A stretch of 11,973 nucleotides of DNA, from NCBI GenBank assembly GCA_021811925.1, contig JAKAPY010000039.1:1-11973 (forward strand), read 5' to 3'. Under the pieces are notes generated by a model. The model was not told the DNA's origin and made no database searches. It saw only the letters and a list, made by a program, of their open reading frames with translations. Numbering within the stretch: position 1 is the stretch's first letter; the number at the start of each line of letters is the position of its first letter. The DNA is from Thermoplasmata archaeon (GTDB taxonomy: Archaea > Thermoplasmatota > Thermoplasmata > Sysuiplasmatales > Sysuiplasmataceae). The translations under genes were made by a program, and so were the position numbers. This document shows, piece after piece, positions 1 to 7,101 of the stretch.

Positions 1-1342
1 CCGATCTGGCCTTGTTGCTGGCTCAACGCCAATGGCCGTACTTCTTGGCTGGATAATATTCTCGATCGGCCTGAATGCAAACTATCAGCTTTCTAAGAAG
101 TACGTAAGCTCCGGAGGCTACTATTCATACATTGGTAGCGGAATGAATAAAAGCATAGGATTCTTCGCAGGTGGACTTTATGGCATTGCCACTTTGCTCA
201 ACGTCGGAATATTCGGATTTATGCAGACAACAGTTTTCCTTTATCTCCTGATGCCACAGATCAGCAGTGTTCCTTACGCTTGGGTGTTCATTCTGCTGGT
301 AATTGCCGCATTTATGATCGGGATAACCTACTGGGGAATCAAACCAAACCTGCGATATATGATAATCACAGGCATCGTTGAAGTGGTTGTAATCCTTGTC
401 GGTGGCTTTGCACTGATAGTACTTGCCGGTCATGCCAACACGCTGCAAGTTTTCACGCCCTCTTATGCAACCGCTGCCCATACAAGCACGAGTACGCTGT
501 TTCTCGGAATAGTCTTAGCTGCCGAAATTATGACAGGTTCGGGGTCTGTCATCGCACTATCTGAGGAAGCTAAAGAACCTACCGAGCACATAAGAAAAGC
601 GCTTAGGCTCATAGTCTTCCTAGTCGGAATACCAATCATTGTCCTGAGCTATGCGTTGGTTGTAAGCTGGGGACCCAATGCGATGGCAACGTTCTCATCC
701 TCACCAGACCCTGGTGTCACACTGTTCCTGAATCATTTCGGGTTGGTGGCGGCCATTATCTTTTCTGCAATTGTCGTTAACAGCAGCTTATCAGCCGGTC
801 TGGCGAATTACAACGCAGCTACGAGGACAATTTTTGGAATGTCAAGAGAAAAGCTGTTTCCACACTTCTTCAGCTATCTTAGCCCGAAGAGCAAGACACC
901 GACGAAGCTAGTAATTTTCACTGGCGCTGTAGGCCTCATTGTATCTTTTGCAATGATGTCCGTGCTTGGTGTTTACAATGGCTTCTTTGTGGCCGCTGTT
1001 GCGACGACAGTTCCAATGTTTATATCTCATGTGTTAATCAATCTGACAGTTCCTGTCGACGCGTACAGGAGTAAGGAGAAGTGGGGTGCTCACAACGTTC
1101 TATACAAACTTGTCCTGCCAGCGATCGGTGCAATCCTGTTTGCAACAATAATAGTACTTTCGCTGTTACCGCCATATCCTCCAGCGCCTACCTTATATGG
1201 CGTAATGGGAGTATTCGCCATGATAATCCTGATATTCGCTTGGGTTCTATATATAAGACTAAGGAAACCTGAGCTCCTGAAGGGCGCACCGCTGAATCTT
1301 GCTACTCCCGAAAAGGTTAAAACTGGTGGAAGCGAGGAATAA
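1..1342 (+). CDS. APC-superfamily amino acid/polyamine permease, 5' partial
   Basis: Integral membrane secondary transporter. The reading frame is open to the window edge: the bases before the first ATG at 32 read RSGLVAGSTP in frame, so the gene starts upstream and that ATG is internal. About 446 residues are visible, so probably only some 40-50 N-terminal residues are missing. Around ten or more hydrophobic segments can be seen. Family marks are SGSVIALSEEAKEPTEHIRKA, the conserved acidic/Lys/Pro loop of APC permeases, and NAATRTIFGMSREKLFP, the N..R....R..lfP loop before a later helix. The C-terminus is a short charged cytoplasmic tail. The stop at 1340-1342 lies 13 bases before the next gene, so the two are probably cotranscribed and the permease may import the substrate of the enolase and SDR enzymes. 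APC proteins usually carry amino acids, amines or peptides; the substrate cannot be read from the sequence. Confidence 0.9.
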   Translation, partial: RSGLVAGSTPMAVLLGWIIFSIGLNANYQLSKKYVSSGGYYSYIGSGMNKSIGFFAGGLYGIATLLNVGIFGFMQTTVFLYLLMPQISSVPYAWVFILLVIAAFMIGITYWGIKPNLRYMIITGIVEVVVILVGGFALIVLAGHANTLQVFTPSYATAAHTSTSTLFLGIVLAAEIMTGSGSVIALSEEAKEPTEHIRKALRLIVFLVGIPIIVLSYALVVSWGPNAMATFSSSPDPGVTLFLNHFGLVAAIIFSAIVVNSSLSAGLANYNAATRTIFGMSREKLFPHFFSYLSPKSKTPTKLVIFTGAVGLIVSFAMMSVLGVYNGFFVAAVATTVPMFISHVLINLTVPVDAYRSKEKWGAHNVLYKLVLPAIGAILFATIIVLSLLPPYPPAPTLYGVMGVFAMIILIFAWVLYIRLRKPELLKGAPLNLATPEKVKTGGSEE

Positions 1343-1355
1343 AGGGTGTTAGCCT

Positions 1356-2492
1356 GTGAAGATAAACGGCATCGAGTCAACATGCCTGTATAGCCCTGAA
1401 ATTAACGAAGGCGCATCCGATTCGGCTCAGGATACTATTGTAATTGAGATACATACAGATGAGGGCCTGACTGGAATAGGCGAAGTAGACGCGTCGCCAT
1501 CTGTCATCAAGGCATTCATAGACACCACATCTTCCCACGATAGAAGCATGAGCATCAAGAAGTTGCTTGTTGGAGAGAATCCACTAGATATTGATAGAAT
1601 CTGGCGGAAATTGTATGAAAAAACGCTGATGCCGGGCCGCCGCGGAATTGGCGTTAATGTCTTAGGCGGAATAGATATGGCTCTGTGGGATCTTGCCGGG
1701 AAAATCTATGGGCAGCCAGTTTGGAGGTTATTAGGGGGCCTCCAGAAGGAATATGCACTTCCGTACGCCAGCCTTCCTACTCTTCAGAATCCCGATGATG
1801 TAGAAGGGAAACTCCTGCGAAAGCAGGTTGCATTTGCAAGGTCAAAGGGTTTCAAGGCTATAAAATTCGAAGAGCTTGTCAACAGCAAGAAACGGGATTT
1901 CGAAGCTGTGAAGCTCGCTAGGGAAACCGCTGGAGAAGATATAGACCTGATGCTGGATGCATACTATTGCTGGCCCGATTTCAGGACTGCGTTCAAGGCT
2001 ATAAGAGATATAGAGCAATTCAACCCGTACTTTGTTGAAACCCCATTACCCGTTGACGATCTAATTGGCATAGGAAGGTTGAGTGAATCCGTGAATGTCA
2101 GAATAGCCTCTGGAGAACTTCTCACAACTATTCACGAGCATGTGCAACTAATGGAGACTGGCAAAGTGGACGTTGTCCAGCCTGACATCGGCAGAGTTGG
2201 CGGCTTGACCGAAGCTAGAAGAATTGCAGATTACGCGAGGCTGAAAGGGGTATCAGTGATACCACATTGCTGGAAAACAGGTATTAGCATAGCAGCAAGT
2301 CTCCATCTCAATCTTGCAACCTCAAATTGTCCGTACTACGAATCACTTGTAAAGGAGTTGGCACCCTCGTACTTGCGTTCGCATCTATTGAAGAAAGAGC
2401 ACGAACCCATCAACGGTAAGGTAAAACCACCCACAAGTCCTGGACTTGGCATCGAGTTAGATTACGGTGTTATGGATAAGTGCAGACGTTGA
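1356..2492 (+). CDS. Enolase-superfamily protein, mandelate racemase type (probable acid-sugar dehydratase)
   Basis: Mg2+-dependent enzyme that abstracts a proton alpha to a carboxylate. It is 378 aa, normal for the family: N-terminal capping domain to about residue 120, then a TIM barrel. Visible residues are metal ligands D201 (LMLDAYY), E228 (FVETPLP) and E254 (ASGELL), the Asp-His dyad D277 (QPDIGRVGG) and H304 (IPHCWKTG), and E329 (YYESL), as in mandelate racemase-like dehydratases. The usual KxK motif reads K170-F-E172: the first Lys is kept and the second is replaced by Glu. This argues against a true racemase using both faces and for a dehydratase with one general base on the His side. 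The GTG start at 1356 is supported by GGTG at 1345-1348, seven bases upstream. It sits between a permease and an SDR, an arrangement typical of sugar-acid catabolism. Substrate unknown; gluconate-, fuconate- or rhamnonate-like acids are possibilities only. Confidence 0.9.
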   Translation: MKINGIESTCLYSPEINEGASDSAQDTIVIEIHTDEGLTGIGEVDASPSVIKAFIDTTSSHDRSMSIKKLLVGENPLDIDRIWRKLYEKTLMPGRRGIGVNVLGGIDMALWDLAGKIYGQPVWRLLGGLQKEYALPYASLPTLQNPDDVEGKLLRKQVAFARSKGFKAIKFEELVNSKKRDFEAVKLARETAGEDIDLMLDAYYCWPDFRTAFKAIRDIEQFNPYFVETPLPVDDLIGIGRLSESVNVRIASGELLTTIHEHVQLMETGKVDVVQPDIGRVGGLTEARRIADYARLKGVSVIPHCWKTGISIAASLHLNLATSNCPYYESLVKELAPSYLRSHLLKKEHEPINGKVKPPTSPGLGIELDYGVMDKCRR

Positions 2493-2525
2493 ACGATGCA
2501 GCCGCCCGAAGGGGTGTTGTTTGAT

Positions 2526-3305
2526 ATGCCATCAAGACTGAAAGACAAAGTGTGCCTGATAACAGGTGGAGGCAAAGGCATAGGAGCTGCCACTGCAGAG
2601 ATATTTGCAGCTGAAGGTGCGTTGGTGGAAATATGCGACACAGACAGAGAGGCGATGATGGGAGTTGCAGAAAGAATCGAGTCAAAGGATGGACATTTGT
2701 GTTATTCGGTGACAAATGTTACCAAAGAGAATGATGTTGTTTCATGGGTTTCTGCTGTGATGTCCAAGCACCGCAGAATTGACGTTTTGTTCAATAATGC
2801 AGGTATAAGTGCTATCGGAAGGATACATGAAATAAACGATGAACTCTGGAACAATGTGTTCTCAGTCAATGTCACTGGCATTTTCTTGATGTGCAGACAC
2901 GTTATTCCTGTAATGATGAAGCAGAGAAAAGGCTCAGTGATCAATATGTCATCATCGGTTGCGAAGATGGGATTGGCCAGGAGGGCGGCATACTCTGCGA
3001 CCAAAGGAGCCATTCTCTCAATGACCAAAAGCATGCAAGTTGACTATGCCCCTTACAACATCAGGGTAAATGCACTCCTTCCTGGCACTGTCATTACCCC
3101 TTTTGTTCATGATTACCTAAAGAAATCCTACGAAGATCCTGCAAAGGCGATCAAGGAACTAACGAAAAGACAATTGGCATCAGACCTTGGGACGCCGGAA
3201 GATGTGGCGTGGGCGGCAGTCTATCTTGCTTCTGACGAATCACAATATGTCATGGGCACGGGACTTGTCGTAGATGGAGGCACCATTGGCGGCAAACCAT
3301 TTTGA
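2526..3305 (+). CDS. Short-chain dehydrogenase/reductase (classical SDR, NAD-preferring)
   Basis: Rossmann-fold oxidoreductase acting on an alcohol or carbonyl, probably cytosolic. From the chosen start it is 259 aa, standard for a classical SDR. Motifs are the TGGGKGIG cofactor loop (residues 13-20), D38 at the end of the second strand (favouring NAD over NADP), NNAG (90-93), N115, catalytic S143, Y156 and K160 (YSATK), and a C-terminal VDGGTIGGKPF. An in-frame ATG at 2496 would add ten residues, MQPPEGVLFD, with no family match. The ATG at 2526 is preferred because GGGGTG lies at 2511-2516, nine bases before it. The gene starts 33 bases after the enolase-family gene and is likely in its operon. 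It may oxidise the sugar or alcohol feeding the dehydratase, or act on its keto product. Related SDRs include L-fucose- and glucose-type dehydrogenases, but the substrate cannot be assigned. Confidence 0.92.
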   Translation: MPSRLKDKVCLITGGGKGIGAATAEIFAAEGALVEICDTDREAMMGVAERIESKDGHLCYSVTNVTKENDVVSWVSAVMSKHRRIDVLFNNAGISAIGRIHEINDELWNNVFSVNVTGIFLMCRHVIPVMMKQRKGSVINMSSSVAKMGLARRAAYSATKGAILSMTKSMQVDYAPYNIRVNALLPGTVITPFVHDYLKKSYEDPAKAIKELTKRQLASDLGTPEDVAWAAVYLASDESQYVMGTGLVVDGGTIGGKPF

Positions 3306-3434
3306 CAGAGATTTGGAGTAAATGATTCGGCTACCGGAACGGCGTTTCAGAATATCCAAGAGACTTCTTCTTGCGAGATTTACCAATTATTCTAACCAAA
3401 GTTTCCTAAAGAGCAAAAATACTTCGGTGTCTCG

Positions 3435-4862
3435 ATGACTGAAAGGAAGAACATGATGACGCTTGATGTGCCTTCGGATAGTGCCTTAGGCATTAATGAG
3501 AAAGGTCACTTAACAATTGAAAACTGGGACGTTGTTCGGCTTGCAGGTAAATACGGCACTCCGACGTGGATAGTATCAGACTCCACAATCAGGGATAATT
3601 ACAGAAGGCTACACAAGGCATTCAATGAGAGATACCCATCCTTTAGCGTCGCCTTCGCGACCAAGGCAAATCATGCCCCAGCAGTTACAAGGATCATGCT
3701 CCAAGAGGGAGCAAGAATTGATTTTGTAAGCATGGGGCAATATCATCTTGCCAAGATGGCGGGTGCAAAGCCAGATCGTCTTGTGTTTAATGGTAACAAC
3801 AAAACACTGGAGGAACTCGAAACAGCAGTCAGCGACGGAATTGGTTTGATCAATATAGATTCCATTGACGAGCTTTTGACAGTGGAGGAAATCTGTCGAG
3901 GACTGCACAAGCGCGCAAAGATTAACATCAGAATTCGGCCAGCTTATTCGAAACTGCACGACAAAGATCCTCAGTTTGTAATTGCTAATACGAAGAAGAA
4001 CAAATTTGGAGTGGATATAGCAAGTGGCCAAGCGCTTGAAGCATGCAAACTAGCTATTGGCATGAAGGATGTAGAGTTTGTGGGATTGCATCATCATGTT
4101 GGATGGAGCGCATATGGAATTCCTTACAACAGAATGCGAGATCTAGAACGGGTTAAAACGGAAGTAACAGAAGTGGTAGAATTCGCCAATAAGGTGAGTG
4201 AGAAGCTCGGAGTCAGAGTGTCGATGCTGGATCTGGGCGGAGGCTTCAGAAAACCAAGACCCCACTTATTTGGTCCCGACAAAGTGAGCAGCATTCCGGA
4301 TATAAATGAGTATGCTCAGGTCATTACTTCCGTCATAAAGAAAGAAATCCCTCATGCTGATTTGCCAGAGCTGGTCATTGAACCAGGTGGATATATTGTA
4401 ACCGATGCGGTTACTCTCCTTTCTAGAGTTGGTAATATTAAGGATGTTAAGAAAGGAATCGGCAAGGGGAAATGCGTAGCTGTCGACTCAAACGCCTATA
4501 TGTTTGTCAGGAAACTGATCTTTAATTTCTATCACCAGACAGTGATCGCAAATAAGATGCTTGCACCTCTTAGAGAGGTAGTAGATATTGTTGGTAACAC
4601 TTGCGCCTACGACTATGTCGGCGACAAGGTCAAAGTCCCTCATATTGAAAGGGGAGACATTGTAGCGACTCTGGATCAGGGCTCTTATTGTGAAACAATA
4701 TCGACGCAGTACTGCGCGATTCCTAGACCTGCTGTCGTGATTGCAAACAAGGAAGTGACGAGCGTGATAAAGCGAAGAGAAACATCAGAGGATGTAGCAG
4801 CACTGTACGCGATTCCTGACTGGCTGGATCTCCCTGCAGAAGAAGACTGTGACTCTGCTTGA
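3435..4862 (+). CDS. Fold-III PLP-dependent decarboxylase-like enzyme (DapDC/ornithine decarboxylase relative)
   Basis: Two-domain enzyme: alanine-racemase-type barrel, then beta domain. At 475 aa it is somewhat longer than typical diaminopimelate decarboxylase (about 420). K77 in FATKANH is the predicted PLP Schiff-base lysine; KFGV follows at 190-193, HHHVGW at 219-224, the phosphate-binding GGG at 268-270, and EPGGY at 316-320. In the second domain C390 (GNTCAYDYVGD) and Y418 (GSYCET) match the catalytic Cys and PLP-contacting Tyr. Several substrate motifs differ from LysA: EPGR is EPGG, HCHIGSQ is HHHVGW, and CESGD is CAYDYVGD, so the Glu that binds the distal amino group of diaminopimelate is absent. 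A different amino acid substrate, or a racemase-like activity, is more likely than lysine synthesis. The start at 3435 has GGTG at 3426-3429. The 129-base spacer after the SDR suggests its own promoter; TATA-like AATTATTCT near 3385 is weak. Confidence 0.88.
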   Translation: MTERKNMMTLDVPSDSALGINEKGHLTIENWDVVRLAGKYGTPTWIVSDSTIRDNYRRLHKAFNERYPSFSVAFATKANHAPAVTRIMLQEGARIDFVSMGQYHLAKMAGAKPDRLVFNGNNKTLEELETAVSDGIGLINIDSIDELLTVEEICRGLHKRAKINIRIRPAYSKLHDKDPQFVIANTKKNKFGVDIASGQALEACKLAIGMKDVEFVGLHHHVGWSAYGIPYNRMRDLERVKTEVTEVVEFANKVSEKLGVRVSMLDLGGGFRKPRPHLFGPDKVSSIPDINEYAQVITSVIKKEIPHADLPELVIEPGGYIVTDAVTLLSRVGNIKDVKKGIGKGKCVAVDSNAYMFVRKLIFNFYHQTVIANKMLAPLREVVDIVGNTCAYDYVGDKVKVPHIERGDIVATLDQGSYCETISTQYCAIPRPAVVIANKEVTSVIKRRETSEDVAALYAIPDWLDLPAEEDCDSA

Positions 4863-4935
4863 AAGACAATACATTTTGTCCTGAATAGAATGTGATACCA
4901 TTAAGAATGACTTGCAAGTGAGACTTTACTATCAT

Positions 4936-5640
4936 TTACATGACTGTAACAGATTCCATAAAGGAAGTAAGCAGTTTCTTTTGCGATATTCGGATGTATT
5001 GGTTAATTGTCGGTATTGAAAGGCTTGTCTTCGCAGCAATATCCTTAAGATGTGCTCTCTTGGGATATTCGAAGAAACCCATTTCGAACGCCGTTTTCAA
5101 TACGAAGCTCTCTTGGTTAGTCAGCCCCATAGCGGTGGAATCCGCATCCGCGAATTCTGAGCGTTTGGTCTGGATATCTTTAACTTCCCCGTATAGTGGG
5201 AGTAGTTGCAGGAAGCTTTCCTTGTTCACATATGGAATAACAATATGCCAAAACTCTTCACCATTTTTCGCAAACTCCCCTTTCCTGATCGCACCCATTT
5301 CATTGGCAAGGGATGTAATCATGTCATCGTACTTCTCAATCAATGAGAGTCTAAGGGAATTATGCCCCTTCTCACGCTCCGTTTCAAGTACCGAGAGTAG
5401 ATTCTCATGTCTTTTTAGATCGGCTAAATATTCAGAAATATGATACTTGTCGCATCCCCTGACTTTGATCACTTCCCAATTGTAACCTCGATCCTTGAAA
5501 GGTTGACAATGTTGCAAAATGATTACCAGACCCTCGCGTTCACGGGTCAATGAAGTCGAGCATCCTTCGTGCGTGAGCTTGAAGCGTATTGAAGCGTAGT
5601 CCAGTGTGCCCTCCGTCCGGACAGCCCCCCCTTCACTCAA
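4936..5640 (-). CDS. Bacterio-opsin-activator type (HTH_10) transcriptional regulator
   Basis: Archaeal DNA-binding regulator. The C-terminal region (about residues 173-226, from LTNQESFVLKTAF to ISQKKLL) is a canonical HTH_10 domain: the helix around FEMGFFEYPKR, then LKDIAAKTSLSIPTINQYIR as the recognition helix-turn-helix. The N-terminal about 160 residues form the poorly conserved sensor/effector part starting at RFKLTHEGC. No membrane segment or PAS/GAF signature is evident. The first possible start in frame is TTG at 5640, but residues 1-13 do not resemble the family. A GGAGG at 5614-5610 lies five bases before a CTG codon at 5604 (giving LDYASIRFKLTHEGC), so the real N-terminus may be there. 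A TATA-like TTTAAGTA at 5660-5653 would place transcription start near 5630, also downstream of the TTG. It converges on the PLP enzyme gene (73 bases between stops). Control of the left-hand operon is plausible but unproven. Confidence 0.85.
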   Translation of the reverse strand: MSEGGAVRTEGTLDYASIRFKLTHEGCSTSLTREREGLVIILQHCQPFKDRGYNWEVIKVRGCDKYHISEYLADLKRHENLLSVLETEREKGHNSLRLSLIEKYDDMITSLANEMGAIRKGEFAKNGEEFWHIVIPYVNKESFLQLLPLYGEVKDIQTKRSEFADADSTAMGLTNQESFVLKTAFEMGFFEYPKRAHLKDIAAKTSLSIPTINQYIRISQKKLLTSFMESVTVM

Positions 5641-5652
5641 TGCTATGCGTCA

Positions 5653-5660
5653 TACTTAAA
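5653..5660 (-). promoter_or_regulatory. Candidate TATA box of the HTH_10 regulator
   Basis: TTTAAGTA on the - strand, preceded by TTAGGG. Archaeal transcription starts about 25 bases downstream of the box, here near 5630, inside the region between the TTG at 5640 and the GGAGG at 5614-5610. It sits directly after the stop of the decayed transposase (5678), so the promoter may have formed at the edge of that insertion. No experimental support; single-box matches are common by chance. Confidence 0.35.
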
Positions 5661-5677
5661 CCCTAACTAGGCCGATT

Positions 5678-6111
5678 CTAGGCATTAGACAGCGCGAATT
5701 CCAGCTCATCTGCAACCAGTTTGGATATTTTTGGTGCTTTGGATACAAACTACCAGCTCCACATCCCCAGTTTATATACCCTTGATAGGTGCATTACGAT
5801 TTCAGCAGGCAAAGGCATGCTGCGCATATCCCTCCTTATGAATATGTTGCGTATGTGATATTACAGCAACATTGCGACAAAATTAGCGAGGAGTATCCAT
5901 CCTGCATGTGCATATCGTCCCGCAAGAAAGGACGACCTGCGTGCAATGTGTTCATGAGGGTGATGAAGGATCGCTCTATGTCCGTTCTCTGCTTCAGCGG
6001 CTCAAACATGGGTGGCGAGGCACTTTCTATCCAATGAATTTTTGACAACGCCTCGAGGAAAATGCTTAAGTTTGAACTCTTGCTTACAATCAGGAAGGTC
6101 GAATTCGTGAA
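5678..6111 (-). pseudogene. Decayed IS4/IS1634-type DDE transposase, C-terminal remnant
   Basis: The - strand from about 6111 carries the end of a DDE transposase catalytic domain. LKQRTDIERSFITLM (about 5997-5953) fits the IS4-family signature Y-x2-R-x3-E-x6-K in spacing, with Y changed to L and K to M; the E at 5976-5974 would be the third catalytic acid. It continues FLRDDMHMQ, then jumps frame near 5902-5900 (one G apparently lost from a GG run) into GWILLANFVAMLL, a TAA stop (5863-5861), YHIRNIFIRRD, LPAEIVMHLSRVYKLG, a TAG stop (5752-5750) and FVSKAPKISKLVADEL, ending at TAG 5680-5678. All these pieces line up with the usual C-terminal order of such transposases. The N-terminal half is absent, cut off where the IS110-type remnant begins. 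Clearly non-functional. The subfamily name is a judgement from motif shape. Confidence 0.8.
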
Positions 6112-6159
6112 TTCACCTGGCGATTGAGGGCCTACCTGTACCGTCCTACTTTTGAATGA

Positions 6160-6844
6160 AAACCGATCAAAGCGTGGGCCATTAGGCAAAACTTGTAGTA
6201 TCTTGGACGATTACACAAGACACAACCAGTTGAGTTGCAGTAAGAGTCGCAGCTCGCACTCATTGCCATGGACAGGGATGTTACCCGATTACTCATTACC
6301 ATCACGGGCATCAACTCTTCCAGAGCCCTCGGGACTGTCGCGGGGATCGGAGAAAGAAGGAGATTCCCACACAAAAGGCCAATTATGCTCATATGCCGCC
6401 GTTGTCTCCAGGGCTGACAATTACGACGAAAATGGGAAAATTTGGAACGACGTTTCTGGCGACAAAGTCAGCAAACACAATCATGTCAAAACTGGTGACA
6501 TGATACGCAAATCGCCGTTGTGCACTGCAGCCCGGGGAATGCTCAAATCATCGAATGAAACAGTCGTGACTCTCTTCTACCACAAGAAGGAGAAGACAAC
6601 AGGCGCCACTAAGGCGCAGGTTGGAGCAGCCCGTAAGCTCGTGTGTATTGTCTGGACGGTGCTCACCTGCAACAAGCCATATGCTGAGGAGAGCGATGAT
6701 CTCACAGCACGCAAGACAATAGAAATGAGCAGGGACCCGGAAAAGGCCGCCGCCTTCTCTGCAGAACAGCTTTCATCTGTTATTGAGATTCTCTGGCACC
6801 AAATCGGGATTATTCGACAAATTAATGGAAGAAGTCGGAAATGA
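6160..6844 (+). pseudogene. Decayed IS110-type transposase, C-terminal half
   Basis: Remnant of an IS110-family (DEDD plus Transposase_20) recombinase. In the frame of position 6160 one reads KPIKAWAIRQNL, stop, YLGRLHKTQPVELQ, stop, then ESQLALIAMDRDVTRLLITI and TGINSSRALGTVAGIGERRRFPHK: the helix-hairpin-helix stretch (tI.GI...A....iG...rFp) of the Transposase_20 domain. Near the AAAA run at 6372-6375 homology moves to another frame: QLCSYAAVVSRADN, KVSKHNHVKTGDM, LCTAARGMLKSSNE, LFYHKKEKTTGATKAQVGA and ARKLVCIVWTVLTCNKPYAEE, the typical C-terminal half, running to a stop at 6842-6844. The RuvC-like N-terminal DEDD domain is missing. An apparently open 230-codon frame (6152-6844) is therefore a composite: its first 70 or so codons are out of frame with the transposase. 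Two in-frame stops plus a frameshift make it inactive. Confidence 0.82.
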
Positions 6845-7101
6845 CTCTATTAAGAATGAAAAGGAAGAATAAATCACCGGGTTCGGAAGATTTTCATTGG
6901 AGATACTGTACGGATATTTATACACAAAACGGCATGACTTTGCCTGTGGCGCTTAATTGAAACTTCGGAGAGTTGAACAAATATTTGGCCATCGCTCCAA
7001 CAATTTTCCCTTCGGCCTCATCGGCGAATGGAGAAGTGAAACTGACATGGGACTCTGTGGCGGCACATCAATAATCCATCTGCTTTTTTGAGGTGAACTT
7101 G
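6845..7101 (+). other. Non-coding spacer before the hydrolase gene
   Basis: About 250 bases between the IS110-type remnant and the hydrolase start. No convincing protein is seen in any frame. It holds one TATA-like box (6914-6922) and the ribosome binding site GAGGTGA at 7090-7096. Part of it could be the degraded non-coding end of the IS110-type element, but no inverted repeat or target duplication could be identified by eye. Confidence 0.5.
6914..6922 (+). promoter_or_regulatory. Candidate TATA box for the alpha/beta hydrolase gene
   Basis: ATATTTATA in an otherwise mixed-composition stretch, the best TATA-like match in the spacer. It would start transcription near 6943 and give a leader of about 160 bases before 7102, long for this kind of archaeon. 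The link to the gene is therefore uncertain. Confidence 0.3.

Noticed and set aside
3306..3434. Possible small RNA or promoter in the SDR to PLP-enzyme spacer
   Set aside because: Only weak AT-rich matches (near 3385 and 3414) and no stable stem-loop by eye; not strong enough to list as a feature.
4910..4919. Perfect 10-base palindrome ACTTGCAAGT between convergent genes
   Set aside because: Too short for a hairpin and unrepeated; expected by chance, and no operator partner site was seen.
5861..5863. In-frame TAA inside the - strand transposase as possible recoding
   Set aside because: A frameshift and a second stop occur in the same remnant and the N-terminal half is missing, so decay is the simpler explanation.
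5789..6037. Open + strand frame of 82 codons preceded by a TATA-like TTTATATAC at 5771-5779
   Set aside because: The stretch is explained on the - strand by the transposase remnant; the TATA-like bases are the RVYKL codons of that remnant read backwards, and the frame's GTG lies upstream of where transcription would start.
6152..6844. Apparent 230-residue protein on the + strand
   Set aside because: Only its later part matches an IS110-type transposase; the first 70 or so codons are in the wrong frame, with the homology continuing in frame 1 through two stops.
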